Of a stretch of DNA of 64,000 nucleotides, positions 18,529 through 27,575 are shown piece after piece. Location: contig NZ_CP095552.1 in NCBI RefSeq assembly GCF_023078355.1, forward strand, positions 2,666,001 through 2,730,000, read 5' to 3'. The DNA is from Gordonia hongkongensis. Its GTDB lineage: Bacteria > Actinomycetota > Actinomycetes > Mycobacteriales > Mycobacteriaceae. The notes under the pieces were generated by a model. The model was given only the letters and a program-made list of their open reading frames with translations, was not told where the DNA came from and searched no databases. Numbering within the stretch: position 1 is the first letter of the stretch; the number at the start of each line of letters is the position of its first letter. The position numbers and the translations under genes are program-made.

Positions 18529-20163
18529 GTGGCAACCCAACTGCTTCTCGGCGGCGCCGTGTACTCGCCGGCCGCCCCCGACGCGACCGCGATGGCCGTG
18601 ACCGACGGAATCGTCGTCTGGGTCGGGACCGACGACGTCGGCCGCGCACTCCATCCCGACGCCGAGGTCATCGACCTCGCCGGACACTTCGTCAGTCCCG
18701 GGTTCGTCGACTCCCACGTCCACCTGACGTCCACCGGGCTCGGACTCGACGGCCTCACCCTGAACGAGGCGTCGAGCCGCACGCACTGCCTGCGGCTGGT
18801 GGAGAAGGCCGTGGCCGCCGAATCCGCCCATGACGAAGGCGACCTCATCTGGGGTCTCGGCTGGGACGACTCGACGTGGGCGGGCGCCGAACCCGACGAC
18901 GGTCGTTTCCCGACGACCACCGAGCTCGACGCCGTCGTCGGGACCAGGCCGGTGTACCTCGCCCGGATCGACGAGCACTCCGCGGTGGCGTCCACCGCGC
19001 TGCGACGCCTGATCCCGGACCTGGCCGACGCCGTCGGGTATCACCCGGAGGAGCCGCTGGTCGCCGAGGCCCACCACCTCGTCCGCGGCGCGGCCCGCCT
19101 GCTGGTCACCGCGGCGCATCGCGAACGCGCACAACGCCGCGCGCTCGACGGGGCCGCCGCCCACGGGGTGGTGGCCGTGCACGAGAACGGCGGACCGGAC
19201 ATCAGCGGCATGGACGACTTCCTCGCGCTCGCCGAACTCGACCATCCCGTCGAGATCCGGCGCTACTGGGGCCAGGCCGTCACCGACGCCGACCACGCCC
19301 GCGAACTGATGTCGATCACCCGGGCCGATGCCCTGGGCGGTGACCTGTTCATCGACGGTGCCATCGGCTCCCACACCGCGTGGCTCTCGGAGCCATACAC
19401 CGACGATCCGCACACCAGCGGTATCAGCTACCTCGACCCCGACCAGATCCGCGATCACCTGCGCGCCTGCACGATCGCGGGCATCCAGGCGGGCTTCCAC
19501 GTCATCGGCGATGCCGCGACCGGTGTGGTCGTCGGCGCACTCGCCGAACTCGCCGACGAACTCGGCACGCCCGCGCTCGCACGCTGTGCGCACCGGCTCG
19601 AACACGCCGAGATGGTCACCGCCGCCGGCGCCGAGGTCCTCGCCCGCTGCGGCGTCATCGCCAGCATGCAACCGTTGTTCGACGCCGAATGGGGCGGTCC
19701 GGGCGACCTGTACGACGCCCGTCTCGGGGCGAGCCGTGCGGCCACCCTCAACGACTTCGCGATGCTGGCCAAAACCGGTGTCGCGCTGTCGTTCTCGTCA
19801 GACGCACCGGTGACGGCCATCGACCCGTGGTCGACCATCCGGGCCGCCGTGCACCATCATCAGCCGACCAATGCGATCTCGGCGCGCGGCGCGTTCGCCG
19901 CGACGACCCGCGGCGGCTGGCGGGCCGGGGGAGTCAACGACGGTGTCACCGGGACCCTGACGCCCGGCGCCCCGGCGAGTTACGCGGTGTGGGAGGTCGA
20001 CGAGCTCGTCGTCGCCGGATCCCACGAGAAGGTCCAGCGGTGGTCGACCGATCCGCGGTCGCGGGTGCCCGCGCTGCCGGACGTCTCACCGGGGGCCGCG
20101 CTGCCGCGCTGCGTGCGCACCGTGCATCGCGGCCGGACCCTGTACGACCGGGACGCCGGGTGA
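18529..20163 (+). CDS. Amidohydrolase, YtcJ-like metal-dependent hydrolase
   Basis: 544-aa amidohydrolase-superfamily protein. The N-terminal composite domain is followed by the HxH metal site GFVDSHVHLTSTGL. Further metal ligands are in IQAGFHVIGDAA and HRLEHAEMV, and the terminal Asp in VALSFSSDAPVTAIDPW. This arrangement is that of the YtcJ/formamide-deformylase-like group. The substrate cannot be told from sequence. The start is GTG; its stop overlaps the GTG of lnt, so the two genes are coupled. Confidence 0.85.
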   Translation: MATQLLLGGAVYSPAAPDATAMAVTDGIVVWVGTDDVGRALHPDAEVIDLAGHFVSPGFVDSHVHLTSTGLGLDGLTLNEASSRTHCLRLVEKAVAAESAHDEGDLIWGLGWDDSTWAGAEPDDGRFPTTTELDAVVGTRPVYLARIDEHSAVASTALRRLIPDLADAVGYHPEEPLVAEAHHLVRGAARLLVTAAHRERAQRRALDGAAAHGVVAVHENGGPDISGMDDFLALAELDHPVEIRRYWGQAVTDADHARELMSITRADALGGDLFIDGAIGSHTAWLSEPYTDDPHTSGISYLDPDQIRDHLRACTIAGIQAGFHVIGDAATGVVVGALAELADELGTPALARCAHRLEHAEMVTAAGAEVLARCGVIASMQPLFDAEWGGPGDLYDARLGASRAATLNDFAMLAKTGVALSFSSDAPVTAIDPWSTIRAAVHHHQPTNAISARGAFAATTRGGWRAGGVNDGVTGTLTPGAPASYAVWEVDELVVAGSHEKVQRWSTDPRSRVPALPDVSPGAALPRCVRTVHRGRTLYDRDAG

Positions 20164-21854
20164 GTCCCCCGCGGGTCTCCCGATCCCGGATCTCAGCGTC
20201 CTGGCTCGCACGTACCGGGACCGCCGCCGCCGCGGGCTTGGCGATGTGGGCCGCGTTCCCACCGCGCAACTGGTGGTTCCTCGCGGTCCTCGGCCTCGGC
20301 CTGCTGTTCGCCGCACTCTTCGTCGGGTCGCCCCGGGTGCGCACCGGCGGGTGGATCGGCTTCGTCTTCGGGCTGGCGTTCTTCGTGCCGCTGTTGCCGT
20401 GGATCGGCGTCTACGTCGGTCCGCTCCCGTGGCTCGCCCTGGCCGCGGTGCTCGCCGTCTACCTCGCGCTGTTCGGCGCGATCGCCACCCTGACGATGCG
20501 CCTTCCGGTGCCCCCGGTGTGGTTCACGTTGTCGTGGGTGCTCGTCGAAGGGCTCCGGTCCGCCTTCCCGTTCGGCGGGTTCCCCTGGGGGAGAACCGCA
20601 TTCAGTCAGGTCGACGGACCGCTGCTGCCGCTGGCCTCGGTGCTCGGCGCACCCGGGCTGTCGGCCGGTGTCGCGCTCTTCGGCTCCGCCGTCGCCTGGC
20701 TGCTCGTGATCCTCACCCGGGCGTACCGGCGCACGACGACCGTCTCCGACCCCGAGCACGCCGACGGTCCGGGACCGTCCACCGAACGTTCCTCGGGCGT
20801 GGTGCGCATCGCGACCGCCGCAGTGGCCATCGCGCTGCTCGCACCGATCGCCGCCATCGCGGCGACCCCCGCCAGCCTCGACCGCAACATCGCGACGTCC
20901 TCGGCCCGGATCGGTGCCATCCAGGGCAATGTCCCGCGACTGGGTCTGGATTTCAACGCCCAGCGGCGCGCTGTCCTCGACAATCACGTCCGCACGACGA
21001 TGTCCTACGGCCGGGCGATCGACACCGGGCAGACCGAGCAGCCCGACTTCGTCCTCTGGCCGGAGAACGCCTCGGACATCTCGCCGCTGGACAACGAAGA
21101 CGCGGCCGCCGGCATCACCGCAGCCTCCGAGGCCGTCGACGCGCCGATCCTGGTCGGCACGCTCATCCGCAACCCCGATGGCCGACCCACCAATTCGGTC
21201 CTGGTCTGGGACGGCGCGCAGGGCCCGGTCGACCGCTACGACAAGCACATCGTCCAGCCGTTCGGCGAATACCTCCCGTGGCGGCCGTTCTTCCGCCTCT
21301 TCTCGTCGTATGCGGACATGGCCGGAGACTTCCGCCCCGGCACCGGACCCACCGTGGTCGATGTGCCCGGTCGCTCGGGGACGGTGACCGTCGGTGTCGC
21401 GACCTGCTGGGAGGTCGCCTTCGACCGGGCCGCTCGGCAATCCGTCCGGGACGGCGCGCAGATGCTGTTCGTGCCCACCAACAACGCGACCTTCGGCCGG
21501 ACCGAGATGACGTACCAGCAGTTGGCCATGTCACAGGTCCGGGCCGTCGAACACGGGCGGTCCGTGGTCGTCGCGGCCACCAGTGGGGTGAGCGCCGTCA
21601 TCGAGCCGGACGGATCCATCAGCCAGCAGTCCGGCATATTCACCGCGGACGTGCTGACCGGGCGTCTGCCACTCCATGAGGACATGACCCTCGCGACCCG
21701 CCTGGGCCCCTGGCCGGAGGTGATCGCGATCATCGCGGCGGTGGCCGGGCTTTTGTTTGCGCTGCGCTCGCGTACTAGGTTCTCACTCAGGCCACGCAGG
21801 GTCGCCGCACGGGCGACCGGTGACACGAAGGAGCTCGATGGCATCGGGGATTGA
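20160..21854 (+). CDS. lnt: Apolipoprotein N-acyltransferase Lnt
   Basis: 564-aa membrane enzyme. The N-terminal ~200 residues hold about six transmembrane helices. The C-terminal nitrilase domain has the E-K-C triad in [27 protein letters not shown] and [14 protein letters not shown], and a final transmembrane helix ([15 protein letters not shown]). It N-acylates the lipoprotein cysteine. In M. tuberculosis this domain is fused to Ppm (Rv2051c); here the genes are separate but overlap by 17 bp. GTG start overlapping the amidohydrolase stop. Confidence 0.93.
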   Translation: MSPPRVSRSRISASWLARTGTAAAAGLAMWAAFPPRNWWFLAVLGLGLLFAALFVGSPRVRTGGWIGFVFGLAFFVPLLPWIGVYVGPLPWLALAAVLAVYLALFGAIATLTMRLPVPPVWFTLSWVLVEGLRSAFPFGGFPWGRTAFSQVDGPLLPLASVLGAPGLSAGVALFGSAVAWLLVILTRAYRRTTTVSDPEHADGPGPSTERSSGVVRIATAAVAIALLAPIAAIAATPASLDRNIATSSARIGAIQGNVPRLGLDFNAQRRAVLDNHVRTTMSYGRAIDTGQTEQPDFVLWPENASDISPLDNEDAAAGITAASEAVDAPILVGTLIRNPDGRPTNSVLVWDGAQGPVDRYDKHIVQPFGEYLPWRPFFRLFSSYADMAGDFRPGTGPTVVDVPGRSGTVTVGVATCWEVAFDRAARQSVRDGAQMLFVPTNNATFGRTEMTYQQLAMSQVRAVEHGRSVVVAATSGVSAVIEPDGSISQQSGIFTADVLTGRLPLHEDMTLATRLGPWPEVIAIIAAVAGLLFALRSRTRFSLRPRRVAARATGDTKELDGIGD

Positions 21855-22656
21855 CGCCACGGCAGGGCAGCGGCGGCCCGACGACGCGCCGCAACGCGTG
21901 GTCGGCGCCGACGGCACGGGCGCGCTCGTCGTCGTGCCGACGTTCAACGAACGCGACAACCTGCCGCTCATCATCGGACGTCTGCAGGACGTGCTGCCGG
22001 GAGTGCATGTCCTCGTGGTCGACGACTCGAGCCCGGACGGCACGGGTGACGTCGCCGACGACCTCGCCCGCGCCGACGCGGCGACCCGGGTCCATGTCAT
22101 GCACCGCGTCGACAAAGACGGCCTGGGCAAGGCGTACCTCGCCGGCTTCGCGTGGGGACTCAACCGCGACTATGCGGTCATCGTCGAGATGGACGCGGAC
22201 GGCAGCCACGCGCCTGAGCAGCTGCACCGCCTGTTCGACGCCGTCAACGACGGCGCGGATCTCGTGATCGGGTCCCGTTATGTCCCGGGCGGCAAGCTGG
22301 TGAACTGGCCCAAGCGCCGGGAGTTCCTCTCCCGCGGTGCCAACACCTACGCACGTCTGGCCCTCGGTGCGGGCGTCCACGACATCACCGCCGGGTTCCG
22401 CGCCTATCGCCGCATCGTGCTGGAGAAGATCCAGCTCGACACCGTCGAGTCCGCGGGTTATTGCTTCCAGATCGACCTGGCGTGGCGCACGGTGCGTGCC
22501 GGCTTCGACGTCCGGGAGGTGCCGATCACCTTCACCGAACGTGAGATAGGGGTGTCCAAGATGAGCGGCGGCGTGATGTCCGAGGCGTTCACGATGGTCG
22601 CCCGCTGGGGAGTCCAGAGCCGCCTCGAGCGCTGGGGACTCGTCCGGACGCGATGA
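21838..22656 (+). CDS. ppm1: Polyprenol monophosphomannose synthase
   Basis: 272-aa GT2 glycosyltransferase. Visible: [16 protein letters not shown], the [13 protein letters not shown] nucleotide-sugar site, the metal-binding [14 protein letters not shown], and the [18 protein letters not shown] and TAGFRAYRR segments of dolichol-phosphate mannose synthases. It makes polyprenyl-phosphomannose for lipoglycan (LM/LAM) and protein mannosylation. The ATG has AAGGAG 5 nt upstream and lies inside the 3' end of lnt. The coupling mirrors the single fused gene of slow-growing mycobacteria. Confidence 0.94.
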   Translation: MASGIDATAGQRRPDDAPQRVVGADGTGALVVVPTFNERDNLPLIIGRLQDVLPGVHVLVVDDSSPDGTGDVADDLARADAATRVHVMHRVDKDGLGKAYLAGFAWGLNRDYAVIVEMDADGSHAPEQLHRLFDAVNDGADLVIGSRYVPGGKLVNWPKRREFLSRGANTYARLALGAGVHDITAGFRAYRRIVLEKIQLDTVESAGYCFQIDLAWRTVRAGFDVREVPITFTEREIGVSKMSGGVMSEAFTMVARWGVQSRLERWGLVRTR

Positions 22657-22670
22657 TCCGCTGAGCAGAC

Positions 22671-22706
22671 GGACAGACCCGGCAGGATGTCCTGCCGGGT
22701 CTGTCC
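22671..22706. terminator. Strong bidirectional hairpin between ppm1 and rbpA
   Basis: GGACAGACCCGGCAGGA pairs with TCCTGCCGGGTCTGTCC, a perfect 17-bp stem with a 2-nt loop, between the convergent ppm1 and rbpA genes. A terminator for both directions is the natural reading, though there is no U-tract. Confidence 0.7.
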
Positions 22707-22734
22707 GGTTCCGGGCGTCGGGCGCCCGCGGGTG

Positions 22735-23079
22735 TCAGTTGGTGATGCCCTTGCGCCGCTGCTTGAGCAGGTCGAGGCGCTCGTTGAGCAGCACTTCGAG
22801 CTCTTCCTCGCTGCGACGCTCGAGCAGCATGTCCCAGTGCGTACGCGGCGGCTTGGTCTTCTTCTCCTCGGGCTCGGCACCCTCGAGGATGGTGCCTTCC
22901 ATGCCGTTCTTGCACGGCCACTTCGACGGGACCTCCGCGTCGTCGGCGAACGGCACGTCGAAGATCTCGCCGTTGTCGGTGCGGTACTGGACGATGCGTC
23001 GTGGCGCGAGGTCGTGGTCACGATCGGTCTCGTAGCTCACCGCGCCGAGGCGGCTACCCCGAAGTACTCGATCTGCCAT
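22735..23079 (-). CDS. rbpA: RNA polymerase-binding protein RbpA
   Basis: 114 aa. The N-terminal tail MADRVLRGSRLGAVSYETD is followed by the core domain (VQYRTDNGEIFDVPFADDAEVPSKWPCKNG) and a C-terminal sigma-interaction domain (THWDMLLERRSEEELEVLLNERL). It binds RNA polymerase and the group 1 and 2 sigma factors, stabilises open complexes, and is essential in mycobacteria. The upstream gap 23080-23387 would hold its promoter; a -10-like TAGAAT lies at 23194-23189 on the minus strand. Confidence 0.96.
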   Translation of the reverse strand: MADRVLRGSRLGAVSYETDRDHDLAPRRIVQYRTDNGEIFDVPFADDAEVPSKWPCKNGMEGTILEGAEPEEKKTKPPRTHWDMLLERRSEEELEVLLNERLDLLKQRRKGITN

Positions 23080-23258
23080 GAAGGGTTCCTCTCAACTTCG
23101 TCGGATCTCCCGGTCTGCCGGGAGATCTCTGTTGCATTCCAGGTTCGTGCGCAACGCTGCGCACGACTTTCGGGTCGTCAACAGGAACATTCTACGCGCA
23201 TTCCTGCGTGGGTTCGCCACCGGCGACGACCCGTGTTGTCCACGGCGGTCCGCGGGGC

Positions 23259-23362
23259 CGCCGCCGGGAGCGCAGCGAGCGGGGCGAGTGTGTGCCGCCG
23301 CCGGGAGCGCAGCGAGCGGGGCGAGTGTGTGTGCGCCGCCGGGAGCGCAGCGAGCGGGGCCG
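23259..23362. repeat. Three tandem GGGAGCGCAGCGAGCGGGGC units
   Basis: Three copies of CGCCGGGAGCGCAGCGAGCGGGGC spaced by GAGTGTGTG-type linkers, in the divergent rbpA/zinc-cluster gene gap. They are probably related to the genome's other dispersed GAGCGCAAGCGACGAG-type repeats. No gene is seen in 23080-23387. Confidence 0.7.
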
Positions 23363-23387
23363 GTCGTGACAGCGGTACGGTCTCGGT

Positions 23388-23747
23388 GTGGAACCAGGCA
23401 CTACGCACGGCGTACAAACGGGCGCATCGCGTCGGCGTCGGCCGTACGCCTGGTGCGGCCGCACGATGGTGGACTCCGAGATGGGGCGTCGGCGGAAGTA
23501 CTGCAAGCGATCGTGCAGGCAGCGTGCCTACGAGCAGAGAACGCTGCTCGAGGGCACATCCATTCCCGACGACGCGGTGATCCTCTCCTCGGCGGAGGCC
23601 GCCGACTTCGGCGACCGGATGTTCGCGCTGCGGTGCGCCGCGGAGGACCTCGGCACCGCGGTGGCCGAAGGTGCCGAACACGACGTGCTGGCCGACCTCA
23701 CCGACACGCTGCTCGAACTCGCGCGGGAAGCCGAGAAGCTGCGGTGA
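23388..23747 (+). CDS. Small zinc-cluster protein, function unknown
   Basis: 119 aa. Residues ~20-45 contain AWCGRTM...GRRRKYCKRSCRQRAYEQR, a Cys-rich basic motif resembling a short treble-clef zinc site, with the pattern C-x(15)-C-x3-C visible. The C-terminal half is an acidic helical region (LGTAVAEGAEHDVLADLTDTLLELAREAEKL). GTG start. The stop overlaps the GTG of the DUF475 gene, so the two are coupled. I know no function; nucleic-acid binding is only a guess from the basic Cys motif. Confidence 0.7.
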   Translation: MEPGTTHGVQTGASRRRRPYAWCGRTMVDSEMGRRRKYCKRSCRQRAYEQRTLLEGTSIPDDAVILSSAEAADFGDRMFALRCAAEDLGTAVAEGAEHDVLADLTDTLLELAREAEKLR

Positions 23748-24895
23748 CCGCGCGCATCTTCGCGCCCTCGCTCGTCGTCACGCTCGTGGCCCTGGTCGTC
23801 GCCTACCTCTACCTCGGCTGGACCGGCCTCGCCCTGTGCGCCATCCTCGGCGTGCTCGAGGTGTCCCTGTCGTTCGACAACGCGGTCATCAACGCGACGA
23901 TCCTCGAACGGATGAGCGCGTTCTGGCAGAAGATGTTCCTCACCGTCGGCGTGCTCATCGCCGTGTTCGGCATGCGTCTCCTGTTCCCGCTGGTCATCGT
24001 GTGGATCACCGGAGGTCTCAACCCCGTCGAGGCGCTCGACCTGGCGATGAACCCGCCACCTGAGGGGCAGACGCATTTCGCCGACGGTCAGCCCAGCTAC
24101 GAGACGATCCTCACCGAGGCCCACCCGCAGATCGCGGCGTTCGGCGGGATGTTCCTCCTGCTCCTGTTCCTCAACTTCGTGCTCACCGAGCGCCCGCAGA
24201 CCTGGCTCACGTGGCTCGAGAAGCCGCTCGCCACGCTCGGCAAGCTCGACCAGCTCGCGGTCGTACTGGCCGCCCTCGCGCTGGTTCTCACCGCCGAGTT
24301 CCTGGCGCCGGACGAGAGCCGCGCGACCGTCCTGATCGCCGGAATCCTGGGCATGGTCACCTACATCACCGTCGACGGGCTCAGCTCGATGTTCATGGCC
24401 GAACCGGAATCGGACGGGCCGGAATCGGACGCGACGGAATCAGGCGGGCCCGGATCACACAGGTCCGGATCGAACGGCTCCGGTCCGCACCCGGTCACCG
24501 TCGCCACCGGCAAGGCCGGGTTCTTCCTGTTCCTCTATCTCGAGCTCCTGGACGCGTCGTTCTCCTTCGACGGGGTGATCGGCGCCTTCGCCATCACCTC
24601 CGACCCGATCATCATCGCGTTGGGGCTCGGATTCATCGGCGCGATGTTCGTGCGGTCCATCACGATCTACCTTGTCCGCAAGGGCACGCTGGAGGAGTAC
24701 CGCTACCTCGAACACGGTGCGCACTGGGCCATCGGCGCGCTGGCCGCAATCCTGTTGATCAGCATCGAGATCGAGATCAACGAGGTGATCACGGGGCTCG
24801 TCGGCGTGGCGTTCATCGGCGCGTCGCTCGCCAGCAGCATCCGCGCGAACCGGCGCGAAGCGCGTGCCGGGACCGGCGATCGACTGGCGGTCTGA
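23744..24895 (+). CDS. DUF475 / TerC-like integral membrane protein
   Basis: 383-aa polytopic protein with two related halves. Each carries the TerC-type acidic motif in a helix: VSLSFDNAVINATIL near residue 45 and LDASFSFDGVIGAFAI near residue 270. The halves are joined by a Ser/Gly/Glu-rich linker (MAEPESDGPESDATESGG). TerC-fold proteins are linked to metal (Mn2+) efflux or metal insertion during secretion; the DUF475 branch is uncharacterised. GTG start coupled to the preceding gene. Confidence 0.85.
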   Translation: MTARIFAPSLVVTLVALVVAYLYLGWTGLALCAILGVLEVSLSFDNAVINATILERMSAFWQKMFLTVGVLIAVFGMRLLFPLVIVWITGGLNPVEALDLAMNPPPEGQTHFADGQPSYETILTEAHPQIAAFGGMFLLLLFLNFVLTERPQTWLTWLEKPLATLGKLDQLAVVLAALALVLTAEFLAPDESRATVLIAGILGMVTYITVDGLSSMFMAEPESDGPESDATESGGPGSHRSGSNGSGPHPVTVATGKAGFFLFLYLELLDASFSFDGVIGAFAITSDPIIIALGLGFIGAMFVRSITIYLVRKGTLEEYRYLEHGAHWAIGALAAILLISIEIEINEVITGLVGVAFIGASLASSIRANRREARAGTGDRLAV

Positions 24896-25007
24896 GCTTC
24901 TCCGCGGCCGTCCTCGAACGTGCGATGAACATCTGCGGGACCTTTGGAATCAGCATGGGCCGCCTGCTGTCTTCTGTCGGTCGACAGGTGTAGAAATGAC
25001 GACGTCG

Positions 25008-25021
25008 GTGACGTGTGTCAC
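25008..25021. promoter_or_regulatory. Possible CRP-family binding site
   Basis: GTGACGTGTGTCAC matches the GTGA-N6-TCAC core of CRP/FNR-family sites and lies 75 bp upstream of the DUF3263 gene start. Chance occurrence is possible. Confidence 0.3.
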
Positions 25022-25095
25022 GCAGGAGCCGAAGCCGAGTGGCTCCGCGACACAGGTCCGGGTTTCAGGTCGAAAACGCAGATTCGGTGGTCTTC

Positions 25096-25317
25096 ATGGA
25101 CAGCAAACAGCAGCAGATGATCCAGTTCGAGACGGACTGGTACTCCCTGGGCGGGGGCTCCTCCCGGCAGATCGTCGAGGAGTTCGGCCTCACCGATCGG
25201 GACTTCTTCTCCCAGGTCGACCGCCTCGTCGACACCGACCCGCCGTCGGGATTGACCGCTGCGGAGCTGCGCCGCATGCGCCAGGTCATCCGCCGTCGGC
25301 TGTGGATGGCCCGCTGA
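25096..25317 (+). CDS. DUF3263 family small protein
   Basis: 73 aa, entirely a helical DUF3263 domain: QQQMIQFETDWYSLGGGSSRQIVEEFGLTDRDFFSQV followed by LTAAELRRMRQVIRRRLWM. The fold reads as a small helix-turn-helix-like unit of the kind found in actinobacterial genomes; DNA binding is plausible but unproven. A CRP-like palindrome lies upstream. Start chosen at ATG 25096, the first giving a normal N-terminus. Confidence 0.8.
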   Translation: MDSKQQQMIQFETDWYSLGGGSSRQIVEEFGLTDRDFFSQVDRLVDTDPPSGLTAAELRRMRQVIRRRLWMAR

Positions 25318-25352
25318 TCCCAGCCCGCGCGCGGCTCGGGGATAATCGACGG

Positions 25353-25676
25353 GTGCCCTTCTCCGATGACGATCTCGAAGCGTTCTATCGCGATGTCGAG
25401 GCACGCACGGCGTTCCGCGAGCAACCCCGACGCCGGCGCAACGCCGGCATCGACTATCCAGCCTGCCCGACGCCGGACAAACTGCCGTTCGCCTCGCCGG
25501 CCGACGCTCGTGAGGGCATCGATCGACTCCGCCGCCACCTCGTCGGTACCGCCCCGGAGCTGCGCTACTACGAGTGCTCCTGCCGCGCTTGGCATATCAC
25601 CAGCTCAGCGCAACTGATCCATCGACGGGTGCCGCCGGCGCCGGCTCGTCGTCGGAAGGGTAAGAAGAAGCGGTGA
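25353..25676 (+). CDS. Small basic conserved protein, function unknown
   Basis: 107 aa, starting at GTG. The central part has a Cys pair (YYECSCRAWHITSS) and an earlier single Cys (YPACPTPDKLP); the C-terminus is strongly basic (RRKGKKKR). No family recognised beyond a likely actinobacterial conserved hypothetical. The stop overlaps the GTG of the following VOC gene, so the pair is coupled. Confidence 0.6.
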   Translation: MPFSDDDLEAFYRDVEARTAFREQPRRRRNAGIDYPACPTPDKLPFASPADAREGIDRLRRHLVGTAPELRYYECSCRAWHITSSAQLIHRRVPPAPARRRKGKKKR

Positions 25677-26419
25677 CGATTCCGCCCGCCGGCCCGCACG
25701 CACTCGTCGACCTCGCGAGCGACGACCCGTCGACGACCGCCGAGACCTACCAGCGGTTGCTCGGACGCGAGGTCGGTACGGGCGCCGACGGCCGGCGAGT
25801 GGTGAACCTCGGCAACGTCGCCCTCTCGATCCGGCCGTCGGCCGGCGAGCCCGACACCCACGACGTGTACTTCACGGTCGACGACATCACGGCGTCCCGG
25901 CGTCTACTCGGCCGGCGCGGGTATCCGCTCGCGGACACCGTCCTCGGAGCGCTGGGTGAGACCAGTCCCGTCGGGATCGCCGAACGACCCGAATCCGGAG
26001 TCGCCGCCGACGGCGATCTGACCGGCCTCGACCACCTGGTCTTCACCTGTGACAACCGCGATGTCGCCGTCGCGCTGTTCGCCGGCACCTTCGGCCTCGA
26101 TTTCCGTCTCGACCAGCCGATCGGGCAGGACGCCCGTCAGCTGTTCTTCCGGCGCGACGACCTGATCGTCGAGGTCGTCGCCGCGCCCCGCCCGCCGGCC
26201 GACCCGGTGCCGTCGTCGCCGGTCATGCTCTGGGGTGTGGCATGGCGGTCGACCGATGTGGACACGACCCACGCGCGTCTGACGGCCGACGGACTCGATC
26301 TCAGCGAGGTCCGCATCGGACGCAAGAAGGGCACGCGGATCTTCACGGTTCGCCACCGCGAACTCGCCACGCGGACCGTGGTCATCGGCCCCGAGGCCGG
26401 ACCCGACTCGCTTCAGTAG
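25673..26419 (+). CDS. VOC/glyoxalase-fold protein, two modules
   Basis: 248 aa with two VOC-like modules: HALVDLASDDPSTTAETYQRLLG to DVYFTVDDITASRRLLGRRG, and GLDHLVFTCDNRDVAVALFAGTFGLDF to LWGVAWRSTDVDTTHARLTADG. Ligands for a metal are incomplete, so catalysis is uncertain. GTG start overlapping the preceding stop. The substrate is unknown. Confidence 0.75.
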   Translation: MTIPPAGPHALVDLASDDPSTTAETYQRLLGREVGTGADGRRVVNLGNVALSIRPSAGEPDTHDVYFTVDDITASRRLLGRRGYPLADTVLGALGETSPVGIAERPESGVAADGDLTGLDHLVFTCDNRDVAVALFAGTFGLDFRLDQPIGQDARQLFFRRDDLIVEVVAAPRPPADPVPSSPVMLWGVAWRSTDVDTTHARLTADGLDLSEVRIGRKKGTRIFTVRHRELATRTVVIGPEAGPDSLQ

Positions 26420-26518
26420 CCGAAATCCGACAAAAGGTGGGTTTTCGGGAACGCCTGCGCTAATCTGACTACGAATGTTGTCGAATTAGTAGTATCCGAG
26501 ACCGATGTTGGGGGCACC

Positions 26519-27526
26519 ATGACCGCGGTACACGAAGAACGGACAGCGTCCGAACCCGCAGCGAGTGACTTCGTGGCGGGCGAGCCGCTGCTCAACCACC
26601 GCGACGACGAGATCGAACTGATCCCGCCGGACTCGCTGACCGCCAAGCTCACCGGCATGTACACGTTCCTCCCGATCAACGGGGCGGCGTTCGTGATGCA
26701 GGTGATGCACCCCGTCATCGGCGATGTCGTCGACAAGTATTCAGTCTTCCGCACCGATCCCGTGGGACGTGCGATCCGCTCCGCCGACTCGGTGCTGCGC
26801 TGGACCTACGGCGGTCAGGAGGCTCTCGAGGAGGGCAAGCGTCTCCGCAAGCTGCACCAGCCGCTGCAGATGCGCAACTCGGAGGGCAAGCACATCAGTG
26901 CACTCAACCCGGAGGCGTACGCCTGGGTGATCGCCACCGCGCTACCCACGATCGAGACCGCCGCGCCGCTGGTGCTGGGCCGTCACTTCACTCTCGAGGA
27001 GCGCAAAGAACTCCTGCGGGACAACCGCCGCATCGCCAAGATCGTCCAGGTACCGATGAAGAACTACCCCGAGACCCTCGAGGAGTTCGACGAGTACTTC
27101 GACGATTTCATCGAGAACAAGCTCGTCCGGCACCCGGTCGCGCTGGAACTGATCGGTCAGATGCGCGCCGCGCCCGTGGTCCCGAAGTCGGTGCCCAAGG
27201 CGTTGCGCCCCGCCGTGAAGAAGGCCGCTGCCACCGCGTCGGTGCCGTTCCAGAACTTCAACTACCTGACCACCGTCGGCGTCATGGATCCGCGGGTGCG
27301 CGAAATCCTGGGCCTGAGCTGGTCCGACGCCGAGCAGCGTCACCTCGAGCGGATTCATCGCAATCTGCGATTCGCCTACCGCACCCTGCCGGAGCGGCTG
27401 ACGTACTTCCCGCTGGCCTATCACGCCCGGCGTCATCACGACGCGATCCAGGCCATGAAGGTTCGCGAGAAGGCAAGCGCTGCCTACCAGTACCACCCCA
27501 AAGAGGGTGCGGCGCACCAGGGCTGA
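26519..27526 (+). CDS. MpaB-family (DUF2236) oxygenase
   Basis: 335 aa of the ER-bound-oxygenase/MpaB-like family, which also includes latex-clearing-type heme proteins. Visible: LTGMYTFLPINGAAFVMQVMHPVIG near the N-terminus, then RTDPVGRAIRSADSVLRWTYGG, the Asn/Pro-rich ISALNPEAYAWVIATALPT, and a C-terminal LTYFPLAYHARRHHDAIQA. Catalytic histidines cannot be assigned with certainty. The 99-bp upstream gap is AT-richer than its surroundings and probably holds its own promoter. Confidence 0.78.
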   Translation: MTAVHEERTASEPAASDFVAGEPLLNHRDDEIELIPPDSLTAKLTGMYTFLPINGAAFVMQVMHPVIGDVVDKYSVFRTDPVGRAIRSADSVLRWTYGGQEALEEGKRLRKLHQPLQMRNSEGKHISALNPEAYAWVIATALPTIETAAPLVLGRHFTLEERKELLRDNRRIAKIVQVPMKNYPETLEEFDEYFDDFIENKLVRHPVALELIGQMRAAPVVPKSVPKALRPAVKKAAATASVPFQNFNYLTTVGVMDPRVREILGLSWSDAEQRHLERIHRNLRFAYRTLPERLTYFPLAYHARRHHDAIQAMKVREKASAAYQYHPKEGAAHQG

Positions 27527-27535
27527 GCGCTCCCG

Positions 27536-27575
27536 GTCGGTCTGGTCACGTCGTCGGGGGCGTGACCAGACCGAC
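27536..27575. terminator. Bidirectional hairpin between mpaB-like and lhgO-like genes
   Basis: GTCGGTCTGGTCACG (27536-27550) pairs perfectly with CGTGACCAGACCGAC (27561-27575) around a 10-nt loop, across the convergent 3' ends. It overlaps the last codons of the lhgO-like gene. Confidence 0.65.

Noticed and set aside
17049..18995. 648-codon minus-strand open frame
   Set aside because: It crosses cobN, the repeat cluster, fxsA and the amidohydrolase start in antisense; no domain is recognisable.
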